Of a stretch of 40,976 nucleotides of DNA, positions 22,559 through 31,194 are shown one piece after another; within the stretch, counting starts at the first letter, position 1; every line of letters starts with the position of its first letter. The notes beneath the pieces are model-generated. The model made no database searches and was not told the origin of the DNA. It saw nothing but the letters and a program-made list of their open reading frames with translations. Origin of the DNA: CAZRHH01 sp964599885 (GTDB lineage Bacteria > Chloroflexota > Dehalococcoidia > DSTF01 > JACRBR01); the NCBI GenBank assembly GCA_964599885.1, contig CAZRHH010000022.1, forward strand, positions 1 to 40,976, read 5' to 3'. The translations under genes were made by a program, and so were the position numbers.

Positions 22559-23863
22559 TTACTGCGCGATCGCTCCCGATGGCGCCGTGTCTCCGGCTTT
22601 CTTCGCGGCGACCTGCTTCTCGTACAGATCTTCGTTCAAGTAGGCGAACACACCCTTGGCGTTCTCGGTCGCTTCGGGCGCCACCCAGACGTGCATCATC
22701 CAGCGGAGATCCGCCGTGAAACGACCGCCCTTTGCCTCGCAGCTCTCCTTCGTTTCACCCTCGCTGGCGCCCTCGAGCGCGACGAGGCAGAGCCCGATGT
22801 GCGCGTGCCACAGGTCGAGGTCGCTCGCGAAGCCTTCAGGCTCGACGTCCTTCGTGACGTCACCGACGCCGGGGACGAGCAGGAACCACACACCGACAAG
22901 CTTCGGCTCGCCGCCGTCGATCTTGCTGAACAGCAGACCCTCCGGCTTGGCGGGGTCGAACACGCCATCGCGCACGTAGTCGAAGTTCAGGAAGTGCTTG
23001 CCCATGAAGGGCACGTCGCTGGTGGTGTTGACGTAGCCGGCGGCGTTTGCGGCGGCCTCCGTCGGGTACTGTTCGGCAATCGCCCGCACCTGCAGGATCT
23101 GCTCTTTCAGCGCCGGGATGTCGTCCGCGCCCACCACTTCCGATGGGAAGAGCGATACCAGTTCGCCGGCGCCCATCGCTTGCACCTGGCTGAACGTCGC
23201 GTGCTCGCCATAGTCGTGTATGCCATCCGGATGCCCGCTCGCGCCCTGCGTCAGTGCGCCGGCGACGTTCCGGGGGTCGCCGTCATCGAGCACGTTGACG
23301 CCGTCACCGCCGCCGCTCTCATCGATGATGCCTTCGTCTTGCAGCGCATCGGCAACGCCGGCGTCGCTGACTCCGGAGGTCGAGGCTGCATGCTCTTCGG
23401 GCGTCATCGCCGAGTGATCCACGGCGCCAGCGACCAAGCTGTCGTCGTGGTTCGCGCCCACGCTCGCACCGGTCGCGCCCAGGTAGGTGAAGGACGCGAT
23501 CGCGACACTTGCCGTCGCGACCCACGCCGCCGTTACCGGCACGAACCGCCGGATCGCCTGCTGCGACGTGCTGACGTTTCGCAGCAACGAAACGCTGAGC
23601 CCCGCCAGCGCCGCGACCGTCGCGATGATCAATCCCAGCCCGGCGATCGCGTGGCCGGGGTTGGAGAAGCTGAGCAGCGTCTCTTCACCACCGACGTTGT
23701 TGTGCTTGTAGCCGTCGACCGCGAGGCCGATGAAGACGATCATCATGCCAACCGTCGCGGCGGCGAACCACGCTACGACGTTGCTTACCCATGCGAAGTC
23801 AAAGCGTCTCGGACGTACGGATCGCTCGTCCGCCGCTTCACCAAATCTGTCTACAGTTGCCAT
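22559..23863 (-). CDS. multi-helix membrane protein with a large extracytoplasmic domain, unknown function
   Basis: A 434-residue protein I do not recognise. The N-terminal third has three probable membrane helices (VVAWFAAATVGMMIVFIGLAV, IAGLGLIIATVAALAGLSVSLL, VTAAWVATASVAIASFTYLG). Then comes an acidic, Gly/Asp-rich His-containing linker (GANHDDS, VDHSAMTPEEHAA) and a conserved-looking soluble domain with GKHFLNFDYVRDGVFDP, LVGVWFLL, LDLWHAHIGLCL, a Cys pair (GLCL and ESCEAKGG) and WMMHVWVAP. The WHAH and MMHVW histidines suggest a metal or haem site, as inference. The start is close to a GGAGG. The TetR gene is 33 bases upstream on the same strand and probably controls it. Confidence 0.7.
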   Translation of the reverse strand: MATVDRFGEAADERSVRPRRFDFAWVSNVVAWFAAATVGMMIVFIGLAVDGYKHNNVGGEETLLSFSNPGHAIAGLGLIIATVAALAGLSVSLLRNVSTSQQAIRRFVPVTAAWVATASVAIASFTYLGATGASVGANHDDSLVAGAVDHSAMTPEEHAASTSGVSDAGVADALQDEGIIDESGGGDGVNVLDDGDPRNVAGALTQGASGHPDGIHDYGEHATFSQVQAMGAGELVSLFPSEVVGADDIPALKEQILQVRAIAEQYPTEAAANAAGYVNTTSDVPFMGKHFLNFDYVRDGVFDPAKPEGLLFSKIDGGEPKLVGVWFLLVPGVGDVTKDVEPEGFASDLDLWHAHIGLCLVALEGASEGETKESCEAKGGRFTADLRWMMHVWVAPEATENAKGVFAYLNEDLYEKQVAAKKAGDTAPSGAIAQ

Positions 23864-23896
23864 TGGCCTCCGCTCCCTTCGCCCTGTTCCCGTGCC

Positions 23897-24526
23897 CTAG
23901 GCCGACGCCGCGTCGGTCGGCGTCAGATAAGCCAGAATCATCTCCGCGCACGCGTCGCGGTACCGCTCGGCATAGCTGCCGTCTGAAAGCACGAACGCCT
24001 GGTACACGGCGCTGTACACCAACCCCTGAATCAGCCCCGCCATGACGCGGGCGTCGCCGTTGCGAATCAGCCCCGCCCGCACAGCCACTTCGAGCGTGCC
24101 GACCATCGGCCGGTTGCGCTCTTTCTCCGCCTCACGCAGGCGCTGCGTGACTGCGCTCTCCGGATCGGTGTTCAGCACGACGAGCTGCACCAGATCGCGG
24201 TTCGCCGCGCAGGCGCCGAACACGCCGCCGACACGCCGCCGCACCGATTCGGCCAGCGATGTGTCCGTGACGCCGTCGTTGAACGCCCCCGAGATAATCT
24301 CGGCGAGCCGCTGGTTCAGTGCCGCGAAGACCTCCTCTTTCGAAGCGAAGTACAGGTAAATCGTGCCGAGCGCGATGTGCGCTTCTTCGGCAATGTCGGC
24401 GATCGTCGTGCCCCGGAAGCCGCGCGTGGCGAACACCCGCCGTGCCGCATCGAGGATCTCCTCGCGGCGGGCGGCGCGCGCAAGCTCGGTGCGCTGGCTT
24501 CGTTCGACCATATGTGGAGCGGGCAC
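23897..24526 (-). CDS. TetR/AcrR-family transcriptional regulator
   Basis: About 209 residues. The N-terminal helix-turn-helix is typical: ILDAARRVFATRGFRGTTIADIAEEAHIALGTIYLYFASKEEVF. The C-terminal helical ligand-binding domain has no recognisable specificity. I start at GTG 24526 because GGGAGG lies four bases before it; ATG 24556 and ATG 24511 are alternatives. The upstream TTGACA (24583-24578) with CAGAAT 17 bases on gives a good promoter, which would exclude the earlier ATG as leader space is short. It most likely represses itself and the membrane protein gene behind it. Confidence 0.85.
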   Translation of the reverse strand: MPAPHMVERSQRTELARAARREEILDAARRVFATRGFRGTTIADIAEEAHIALGTIYLYFASKEEVFAALNQRLAEIISGAFNDGVTDTSLAESVRRRVGGVFGACAANRDLVQLVVLNTDPESAVTQRLREAEKERNRPMVGTLEVAVRAGLIRNGDARVMAGLIQGLVYSAVYQAFVLSDGSYAERYRDACAEMILAYLTPTDAASA

Positions 24527-24554
24527 GCTGCCTCCCGGAAACTGAATTACATTC

Positions 24555-24583
24555 ATTCTGGTGGCGCGCGGGTGGCGTGTCAA
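24555..24583 (-). promoter_or_regulatory. promoter of the TetR gene
   Basis: TTGACA (24583-24578), 17-base spacer, CAGAAT (24560-24555) on the minus strand. No clear palindromic operator could be defined by eye. Confidence 0.45.
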
Positions 24584-24701
24584 CACGATTGGGCGAAATG
24601 AGTGTCAACGGTGTGTGTAACCGTTCGTAACTCCAAAGCAGAGCGAAGGCAGCACATCGGAGGCGACGGCTCCGTGCCGCGCCCAACGCCATCCTCAATG
24701 C

Positions 24702-24707
24702 TAGAAT
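24702..24707 (+). promoter_or_regulatory. -10 element of the tRNA-Met gene
   Basis: TAGAAT, 9 bases before the tRNA, identical in sequence and spacing to the box before tRNA-Lys. Confidence 0.5.
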
Positions 24708-24716
24708 CACCGTGAC

Positions 24717-24791
24717 GGGCCCGTAGCTCAGCGGCAGAGCACCCGGCTCATAACCGGTGGCGCGCAGGTTCAAATCCTGCCGGGCCCACCA
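24717..24791 (+). tRNA. tRNA-Met (anticodon CAT), elongator type
   Basis: Acceptor GGGCCCG/CGGGCCC with discriminator A and encoded CCA. D arm GCTCAGCGGCAGAGC. Anticodon stem CCCGG/CCGGT with loop CTCATAA, anticodon CAT. T arm GCAGGTTCAAATCCTGC. The G1-C72 pair argues against an initiator. A tRNA-Ile with modified CAT is possible but less likely. Confidence 0.9.
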
Positions 24792-24864
24792 CCTCCGCTG
24801 GGAGGTGGACGAGGGAACTCGCATGGGGCGGATGAGCGCGATGTCAAGCCGGCGCTCAAGAATA

Positions 24865-24905
24865 GAACAGACGTGCTTGACAGCAACGAGAGCCACGCCT
24901 ATGAT
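24865..24905 (+). promoter_or_regulatory. recA promoter with a possible SOS box
   Basis: TTGACA (24877-24882), exactly 17 bases, TATGAT (24900-24905): a near-consensus promoter. Touching the -35 is GAACAGACGTGC (24865-24876), one mismatch from the GAAC-N4-GTTC operator bound by LexA in Gram-positive-type SOS systems. Confidence 0.6.
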
Positions 24906-24951
24906 GGCGCGGCAATAGACCGTATGTTCTAGGTCTGGCAGGAGGCTGGTG

Positions 24952-26091
24952 ATGGCAAAAGCAGAAAAAGTTCGGCCCGCGGGCGCAGCCCCCGGCGCTT
25001 CCCCCGAAAAGAAGGATCAAGCGCTCCAGGACGCGCTCGCCGATATCGAGAAACGATACGGCCACGGCGCCATCATGAAGCTCGGCGATGCCCAGGCCGA
25101 CTTCCAGGTCGAAGTCATCTCCACAGGTTCGCTGGCGCTGGACCTCGCGCTGGGCGTTGGCGGTCTGCCGCGCGGGCGCATCGCCGAGATCTACGGCCCG
25201 GAAGGCGCCGGAAAGTCGACGCTGGCGTATCACGTCGTAGCGTCGGCGCAGCGTATGGGCGGCGTTGCGGCCTACATCGACGTCGAGCACGCGCTCGATA
25301 AGGATCACGCCGAGTCGTGCGGCATCGACGTCGTCGAACTGCTGATCTCGCAGCCGGACACCGGCGAACAAGCGCTCGAGATCTGCGACGCGCTCGTCCG
25401 CAGCAACGCTGTGGATGTCATCGTCATCGATAGCGTCGCCGCGCTCGTACCGCGCGCCGAGATCGAAGGCGACATGGGCGATTCGCTGCCCGGCCTCCAG
25501 GCGCGGCTGATGTCGCAGGCGCTTCGCAAGCTCACATCAGTGATCTCGAAGTCGCGCGCCTCCGTCATCTTCATCAACCAGTTGCGCGAGAAGATCGGCA
25601 TCGTCTTTGGTAACCCCGAAGTGACGCCGGGCGGCCGCGCGCTGAAGTTCTACTCCTCCGTGCGCATCGAACTGCGCCGCGCTGAGTCGCTCAAGCAAGG
25701 TACAGACATCATCGGCAACCGCGTCCGCGCGAAGGTCGTGAAGAACAAGGTAGCGGCACCGTTCCGCACGGCCGAGTTCGACATTCTGTTCACCGGCAAG
25801 CACCGCGGCATCAGCCGCGAGGGCGACATCGTCGATCTCGCCGTCGATGGCAACGTCGTGAAGAAGATGGGCGCGTTCTTCAGCTACGGCGACCTCCGGC
25901 TCGGCCAGGGGCGCGAGGCCGCGAAGGAGTACCTGCGCCAGAACCCCGAACTCGCGCGCGAACTCGAGGATCTGATCATCTCCGGCAGCGCCGAGGCGGC
26001 CGCGCTCATTGCGCCGGTGATGCGCGGCACGAACGGCCACGGCCCCGCGGCGGCCGTCGCGGAAGCCGACGAAGAAGCGGCGTCAGAGTAA
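24952..26091 (+). CDS. recA: recombinase RecA
   Basis: A 379-residue DNA-dependent ATPase that forms filaments on single-stranded DNA, drives strand exchange and activates LexA self-cleavage. It shows Walker A GPEGAGKST, the DVEHALD region, Walker B VIVIDSVAALVP, FINQLREKIGIVFGNPEVTPGG with loops L1/L2, and FYSSVRIELRR. ATG 24952 is chosen over the GTG at 24949 because GGAGG sits six bases before it. The N-terminal 15 residues are Ala/Pro-rich and the tail is acidic, as usual. recX follows after about 60 bases. Confidence 0.98.
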   Translation: MAKAEKVRPAGAAPGASPEKKDQALQDALADIEKRYGHGAIMKLGDAQADFQVEVISTGSLALDLALGVGGLPRGRIAEIYGPEGAGKSTLAYHVVASAQRMGGVAAYIDVEHALDKDHAESCGIDVVELLISQPDTGEQALEICDALVRSNAVDVIVIDSVAALVPRAEIEGDMGDSLPGLQARLMSQALRKLTSVISKSRASVIFINQLREKIGIVFGNPEVTPGGRALKFYSSVRIELRRAESLKQGTDIIGNRVRAKVVKNKVAAPFRTAEFDILFTGKHRGISREGDIVDLAVDGNVVKKMGAFFSYGDLRLGQGREAAKEYLRQNPELARELEDLIISGSAEAAALIAPVMRGTNGHGPAAAVAEADEEAASE

Positions 26092-26150
26092 GTGCTCCCC
26101 ACGTCGATCATGCGCCGCACCACCCGAAATGCCGGCGAGGGCAGCGGCGC

Positions 26151-26822
26151 ATGATCATCACCGCCGTCGAACGCACGCGCGGTCGTCGCTCTCGCGTGGA
26201 CATCTACGTCGACGGCGCGCTCTTCTTCGACGTCGCCCGCGATACAGCGTCCGAACGTCAGCTACGTCCCGGCCGCCCGATCGACGTTGCGGAAGCGGAC
26301 GCCATCGTTGCCGCTGACCAGCGACGCCAAGCGCTCGCCACCGCCGCGGCGATGCTCGCTCGGCGCCCGCGCAGTGAGCGCGAGATCCGTCAGCGCCTGG
26401 CGCAACGCCGCTTCGCCCCGGAGCTGATCGAAGCCACCATCGCCCGCCTCAGGGCTTCAAAGCTGATCGATGACGCCGCGTTTGCGCGCGCGTGGACGGA
26501 ATCACGCGACCGCTCGAGCCCGCGCGGTCAACGGCTCCTCGTGCAAGAACTGCGCGGGTACGGCGTCGAAACCACCACCGCGCAAGCCGCTGCTGCAGAG
26601 ATCTCCGACGCCGATGCCGCCTATCGCGTCGCGACGAAGCGCGCACGCGCGCTGACCGGGCTTGAGTACCGGACGTTCCGCGACAAACTCGGTCCGTTCT
26701 TGCAGCGTCGTGGCTTCGGTTGGGATGTCGCGCGCCAGACGGTCGATCGCTGCTGGCGCGAGTCCGGTGGTGACTCAGAAGCGGGCGACGGCGCGCTGGG
26801 TGATCTTCCAGAGAGTGTCTAG
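26151..26822 (+). CDS. recX: regulatory protein RecX
   Basis: A 223-residue RecX, which limits RecA filament growth. Three tandem three-helix repeats are recognisable: LATAAAMLARRPRSEREIRQRLAQRRF, LRASKLIDDAAFARAWTESRDRSSPRGQRLLVQELRGYGV, and RTFRDKLGPFLQRRGFGWDVARQTVDRCW. The N-terminal piece (VDIYVDGALFFDV) is a small strand-rich extension also seen in other RecX proteins. It lies just behind recA on the same strand, the common arrangement, and the lipoprotein gene starts 12 bases further. Confidence 0.92.
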   Translation: MIITAVERTRGRRSRVDIYVDGALFFDVARDTASERQLRPGRPIDVAEADAIVAADQRRQALATAAAMLARRPRSEREIRQRLAQRRFAPELIEATIARLRASKLIDDAAFARAWTESRDRSSPRGQRLLVQELRGYGVETTTAQAAAAEISDADAAYRVATKRARALTGLEYRTFRDKLGPFLQRRGFGWDVARQTVDRCWRESGGDSEAGDGALGDLPESV

Positions 26823-26834
26823 TAGGCTGGTGGC

Positions 26835-27893
26835 GTGACCCGCCGGCTTTGTTTCGCCCTCGTTTGCCTGTACGCGCTGACCATCGCTGCTTGCTCGGGC
26901 GGCGGCTCCGACGACGGCGCGACGCCCCAAGCAGGCGGCACGCGTCCAGCTGGCACCGTACCGGGCGTGGCCGAGGGCAGCGGCGATGGCTCGCTGATCA
27001 TGACGCAGGCCGACGGCATCTACGAGTTCGATCTCGATTCCGGCGATGCGACGCCGCTCATCGTCGCTGAGGTCGCCAACACCTTCTTTCTCGACCCTAC
27101 CGTGTCCCCAAATGGCGACACCATCGCCTACATCGTCCAAGCGCCTCCCGTCGTGTCCGAAGGCAGCTACGACGCAGGCACGGACCTCTGGATAGCGAAT
27201 CGCGATGGCAGCGACGCGCGCGTGCTGTTCGAGCACGCCGTGCCGAACCAGCTCGTCCGGTTCCCGCAGTGGGGTGACTACGAGCACGTCTTCGCGATCA
27301 TCCAGGAGATCACCGTGGGTGATGGCATCACGAGCGTGGTCTACACGCTGCAGAGCATCGACGTGGCGACGGGCGAGCGCGAGCGCGTGCTCGAGAACGC
27401 GCTGTCGTTCACGGTGTCGCCCGACGGTGACCGCGTCGCGTACGCGAAGCTCTCGCGTGAAATCGGCGAGACGTTCGAACTGGTGAACGTGGACGGTACC
27501 GGCGCCGAGACGCTCGTGCCCGTCGCCCAAAACCTCGCGCCGTTCAACTCGCCGCGGTACTCCCCGGATGGCGCGATGATCGCCTTCGCGTCGGCCGACC
27601 AGACGGGCGCACAAGCGGACATAAGATACGCATCGGCGGTGGGTGCCGCGCGGGCGAGCCGTCCCCCGCTCGACGGGTTGCCGCAAGATATCTGGACGGT
27701 CGACGCCCAGGGCGGAACGCCTCGCCGGGTCGCCGACCTCAAGGAAGACCTGCCCGCGCTGACCTGGAGCGGCGATGGCGAGCATATCTACGTGCTCGGC
27801 GTGGCGGGCCTCTACGATGTGGACCTCACGAGTGGCGCCACGACCCGAATCGGCGAGGGCTTCTTCCACGGCCAGCTCGACTGGGTGCCGTAG
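26835..27893 (+). CDS. beta-propeller (PD40/TolB-like) lipoprotein
   Basis: 352 residues, starting at a GTG 12 bases behind recX. The signal peptide LCFALVCLYALTIAAC has lipobox TIAAC at residue 20; then a Gly/Ser/Pro tether follows. The rest is a repeated-blade propeller: DPTVSPNGDTIAYIV, SFTVSPDGDRVAYAK, SPRYSPDGAMIAFAS, ALTWSGDGEHIYVL, alternating with LWIANRDGSDARVLF and WTVDAQGGTPRRVADL. It is similar in plan to the protein at 19198-20199 but not a close copy. It is lipid-anchored outside the membrane. Its place between recX and rny has no obvious functional meaning. Confidence 0.85.
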   Translation: MTRRLCFALVCLYALTIAACSGGGSDDGATPQAGGTRPAGTVPGVAEGSGDGSLIMTQADGIYEFDLDSGDATPLIVAEVANTFFLDPTVSPNGDTIAYIVQAPPVVSEGSYDAGTDLWIANRDGSDARVLFEHAVPNQLVRFPQWGDYEHVFAIIQEITVGDGITSVVYTLQSIDVATGERERVLENALSFTVSPDGDRVAYAKLSREIGETFELVNVDGTGAETLVPVAQNLAPFNSPRYSPDGAMIAFASADQTGAQADIRYASAVGAARASRPPLDGLPQDIWTVDAQGGTPRRVADLKEDLPALTWSGDGEHIYVLGVAGLYDVDLTSGATTRIGEGFFHGQLDWVP

Positions 27894-28193
27894 CGCCGTT
27901 TCAGACGGATCAGCGGGATTGGACCCAAGCGCGATGCGGCACGAGTGTGCCCTGTCACGATGCTCCGTCCCTATCGGTGCTCGGACCGCGGGCAACGGTG
28001 ACACTCGATGCTTCGATGTTGCGCCGGTCTCGGGGTACCATCGCCGTACCCGCAGTCAGCGCCCACGCCGGCGCCATCGCCCCGGCAAGTGCCGCCATAA
28101 CATGCACGGAACCGCAACGTGAAACTACGAACCACTCTGGACGGGGACATGCTCTACACGGGCAGGCAGACGTAGGACGCAGCTCCGGCCATG

Positions 28194-28429
28194 GAAAATT
28201 ACGAAACGAACTCCGGCGCTGGAAGCTCGGGAACGACCTCCGAACATGAAAATTACGAAACGAACTCCGGCGCTGGAAGCTCGGGAACGACCTCCGAACA
28301 TGAAAATTACGAAACGAACTCCGGCGCTGGAAGCTCGGGAACGACCTCCAAACATGAAAATTACGAAACGAACTCCGGCGCCGGAAGCTCGGGAACGACC
28401 TCCGAACATGAAAATTACGAAACGAACTC
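28194..28429. repeat. 54-bp minisatellite, 4.4 units
   Basis: Units start at 28194, 28248, 28302, 28356 and 28410 (the last only 20 bases). Each begins GAAAATTACGAAACGAACTC and ends CGACCTCCGAACAT. Units differ by single bases: G to A near 28350 in unit 3 and T to C in unit 4. Since 54 is a multiple of three, several frames on both strands stay open, but none has a Shine-Dalgarno or credible flanks. A weak degenerate unit may lie at 28120-28160. 27894-28551 contains no other gene. Confidence 0.9.
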
Positions 28430-28551
28430 GACGGATCCCGCAGAATTGGCCACCCGCGAATCGCCCGGATCGGATAGCCGTCCCGCTGGCCACGCCATCG
28501 ACGCGCGCCGAATCAGCCGCCGCATCACCTACCGGCCGGTGAGGCGGATTT

Positions 28552-28581
28552 CCTTGACCGGCGGATCGGGCGATGCGTATG
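28552..28581 (+). promoter_or_regulatory. rny promoter
   Basis: TTGACC (28552-28557), 18-base spacer, TATGAT (28576-28581), about 90 bases before the rny start. Confidence 0.5.
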
Positions 28582-28674
28582 ATGCCTATCGTGGCTCGAT
28601 CTTTCGCCTAGCTATCAAAAGTGTAAATTCGCGCCACAGCCGAGGGAATTAACAACCGGAAAGAGAGGCTACCA

Positions 28675-30207
28675 ATGGCCGCCGTCCTCGGCGCCGTAAT
28701 CGGCGTCATCGTGGGATTGGCGGTTGGGGCTCTTCTTGGCTACGCGCTGAAGCGTAGCTCGACCAGGGACCAGGAGGCGGTGGCGCAGGAAGCGGCCACA
28801 AAGCTCCTGGCGGATGCACAGGCTAAGGAGAAGGAAACCCTCCTCGACGCGAAAGAGGAGGCGATTCAGGTCCGGGCTCAGGCTGAAACCGAAGCAAAGA
28901 CGCGCAGGGAAGAAGTCCTGCGGCTTGAGCAGCGTGTCGCTACCAGAGAAGAGAACCTCGACCGCAAGCTGGAATCGCTCGAGCGCAAGGAAACCACCTT
29001 CGCCGAACGAGAAGAACAGCAAGAAGCCGTGCGTGCACAGCTCGATGAACTGCGAAAAGCGAAGATCGCCGAAGTCGAACGCGTATCTGGCATGACCGGC
29101 GCGGAAGCACGCGAACTGCTGCTTCGTGATATCGAGCAGGAGGTACGCGAAGAGTCCAACCGCATCGTCCGCACGATCGAGGCGGAGACGAAGGAAGAAG
29201 CTGACCGCCGCTCGCGGACGATTCTCGCCACCACCATGCAACGCATGATGGCCGACGTCGTCACCGAGACGACGGTGTCCGTCGTGCCGATCCCGAGCGA
29301 CGACATGAAGGGCCGCATCATCGGCCGCGAAGGGCGCAACATCCGCGCCCTCGAATCCGCGACTGGTGTCGACCTCATCATCGATGACACGCCGGACGCG
29401 GTGACCCTGTCGGCATTCGACCCGGTGCGCCGGGAGATCGCCCGCGTCGCCCTGACGAAGCTCGTGCTGGACGGACGCATCCACCCGACGCGCATCGAAG
29501 AGGTCGTCGAGAAGGCCCGTGCCGAGGTCGACGCCAGCATCAAGACCGCCGGGGAGCAAGCCGCCATCGAAGCCGGCTGCCCGGGCCTGCACCCCGAGAT
29601 CCTGCGCACGATGGGCAAGCTCAAGTACCGCACGTCGTACGGGCAGAATCAGTTGAAGCACGCTGTCGAGTCGTCATTCATCGGCGCGATGATCGCCGAA
29701 GAGATTGGCGCGGACGTGAACGTCTGCCGGCGCGGCGCGCTGCTGCACGACCTCGGCAAGGCCATCGACCACGAGATTGAAGGCACGCACGCCGCGCTCG
29801 GCGCCGAACTGGCGAAGCGCTACAACGTGGCGCCGCAGGTCGTTCACTGCATCGAGGCGCACCACGAGGAGATCGAAGTCGAGACCATCGAGGCCGTGAT
29901 CGTCCAGATCGCCGACGCGATCAGCGGCAGCCGCCCCGGCGCCCGCCGCGAGACGCTCGAGTTGTACATCAAGCGACTTGAAGCGCTCGAGAGCATCGCC
30001 AACAGCTTCAAGGGCGTGGAGAAGTCGTTCGCGATCCAGGCCGGGCGCGAGATTCGCATCATCGTCAAGCCGGAGGAGATCGACGATCTCGATTCGCTGC
30101 GGTTAGCGCGTGACGTCAGCAAGAAGATCGAAGAGTCGATGGAGTATCCGGGACAGATCAAGATCACCGTCGTCCGCGAGACGCGCGCGACGGAGTACGC
30201 GCGGTGA
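28675..30207 (+). CDS. rny: ribonuclease Y
   Basis: A 510-residue membrane-anchored endoribonuclease that starts mRNA decay. Layout: one N-terminal membrane helix (residues 3-25), a long charged coiled coil (about 30-170), a KH RNA-binding domain with GRIIGREGRNIRALE (about 214), and an HD hydrolase domain with its metal residues in NQLKHAVE (about 328) and LLHDLGKAID (about 356), then HHEEIE. The length is the usual one. GAGAGG lies five bases before the ATG, and a promoter is visible upstream. ymdB follows after about 200 bases, as in Firmicutes, where the two are neighbours too. Confidence 0.97.
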   Translation: MAAVLGAVIGVIVGLAVGALLGYALKRSSTRDQEAVAQEAATKLLADAQAKEKETLLDAKEEAIQVRAQAETEAKTRREEVLRLEQRVATREENLDRKLESLERKETTFAEREEQQEAVRAQLDELRKAKIAEVERVSGMTGAEARELLLRDIEQEVREESNRIVRTIEAETKEEADRRSRTILATTMQRMMADVVTETTVSVVPIPSDDMKGRIIGREGRNIRALESATGVDLIIDDTPDAVTLSAFDPVRREIARVALTKLVLDGRIHPTRIEEVVEKARAEVDASIKTAGEQAAIEAGCPGLHPEILRTMGKLKYRTSYGQNQLKHAVESSFIGAMIAEEIGADVNVCRRGALLHDLGKAIDHEIEGTHAALGAELAKRYNVAPQVVHCIEAHHEEIEVETIEAVIVQIADAISGSRPGARRETLELYIKRLEALESIANSFKGVEKSFAIQAGREIRIIVKPEEIDDLDSLRLARDVSKKIEESMEYPGQIKITVVRETRATEYAR

Positions 30208-30405
30208 TGTCGGGCACGCGGGCGATCAATGCGGCACTGGGAGATGGAGGTTGGACGCTGGAAGGCGTCGGCCGACGCCCTGTCGCGTCGATTGGGAACA
30301 ACGCACTGTAGGCAGCGGACGCCTATACTTGCGATGTGACGGACGCGCGCCGCAGTGGCGCGCGTTCGCGCTTGGCGCCGCGACGAGCCGCAATCGGAGA
30401 TCGAA

Positions 30406-31194
30406 GTGCGCGTACTGATGATCGGCGACATCGTTGGCAAGCCGGGGCGGCGCGCCGTCGCGGCGCTCGTGCCCGCGCTCCGCAAGGAGCTGTCGCTCGA
30501 CATCGTCGTCGCCAACGGCGAGAACGCCGCCGCCGGCCGCGGCCTCACCGTCAACACCGCGAAGGATCTGTTCAACGCCCAGATCGACGTCATCACGTCC
30601 GGCAATCACATCTGGGACCAACACGACATCTTCGGCTACCTCGAAACCGAGGCGCCCGTACTGCGCCCCGCGAACTATCCGGAGGGCGTGCCGGGCCGCG
30701 GGATGGTGACGTTCGGCGGCCTGACCGTCATCAACGTCATGGGCCGCACATTCATGTACGAGATCGATGACCCGTTCCGGACAACCGATCGCCTCCTCGA
30801 ACGTGTCCCCGATAACTCGCCCGTGCTGGTCGACATGCATGCAGAAGCGACGAGCGAGAAGATCGCGCTGGCCTGGTATCTCGACGGACGCGTTTCGGCC
30901 GTCGTCGGGACGCACACGCACGTACCCACCGCCGACCAGCGCCTGATGCCGAAGGGCACAGCGTTTGTCTGCGATGTCGGCATGTGCGGCCCGCGCGATT
31001 CAATCATCGGCGTCGACATCGAGCCGGTGATCCGCAAGTTCCTCACCGGCATGCCCGCGCGCTTTACCGTCGCCGAGAAGTCTCGGTTCGTTAACTTCAA
31101 CGCTGTGCTCGTCGATATCGATGACGGCACGGGCAAGGCGCGCTCGATCGAGCGCGTGGACAGGGAATGGGAGCAAGATGCGAAGCAAGGGTGA
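30406..31194 (+). CDS. ymdB: YmdB-family metallophosphoesterase (2',3'-cAMP phosphodiesterase type)
   Basis: 262 residues of the TIGR00282 family. Two-metal centre residues are visible in MIGDIVGKPG, VANGENAA, SGNHIWD (about 66), DMHAEATSEK (about 143) and GTHTHVPTAD (about 168). Studied members hydrolyse 2',3'-cyclic nucleotides and affect motility and biofilm decisions. I start at GTG 30406, which has CGGAGA five bases upstream and begins directly with strand 1; an in-frame start at 30355 adds an unlikely Arg-rich leader. It overlaps the next gene by 17 bases. Confidence 0.92.
   Translation: MRVLMIGDIVGKPGRRAVAALVPALRKELSLDIVVANGENAAAGRGLTVNTAKDLFNAQIDVITSGNHIWDQHDIFGYLETEAPVLRPANYPEGVPGRGMVTFGGLTVINVMGRTFMYEIDDPFRTTDRLLERVPDNSPVLVDMHAEATSEKIALAWYLDGRVSAVVGTHTHVPTADQRLMPKGTAFVCDVGMCGPRDSIIGVDIEPVIRKFLTGMPARFTVAEKSRFVNFNAVLVDIDDGTGKARSIERVDREWEQDAKQG

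Noticed and set aside
22391..23986. 531-codon plus-strand frame opposite the membrane protein gene
   Set aside because: A shadow frame with Arg/Val/His-biased composition; the minus-strand protein has membrane helices and a good start.
26775..28004. 409-codon minus-strand frame opposite the propeller lipoprotein
   Set aside because: A shadow frame; the plus-strand gene has a signal peptide with lipobox and clear blade repeats.
28194..28429. CRISPR array
   Set aside because: Units are contiguous 54-bp copies without unique spacers; no cas gene is nearby.
28191..28652. Long reading frames on both strands through the 54-bp repeat (for example ENYETNSGAGSSGTTSEH repeats)
   Set aside because: The repeat length is a multiple of three, so frames stay open automatically. 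There is no Shine-Dalgarno, the sequence outside the repeat is not protein-like, and no signal or domain is present.
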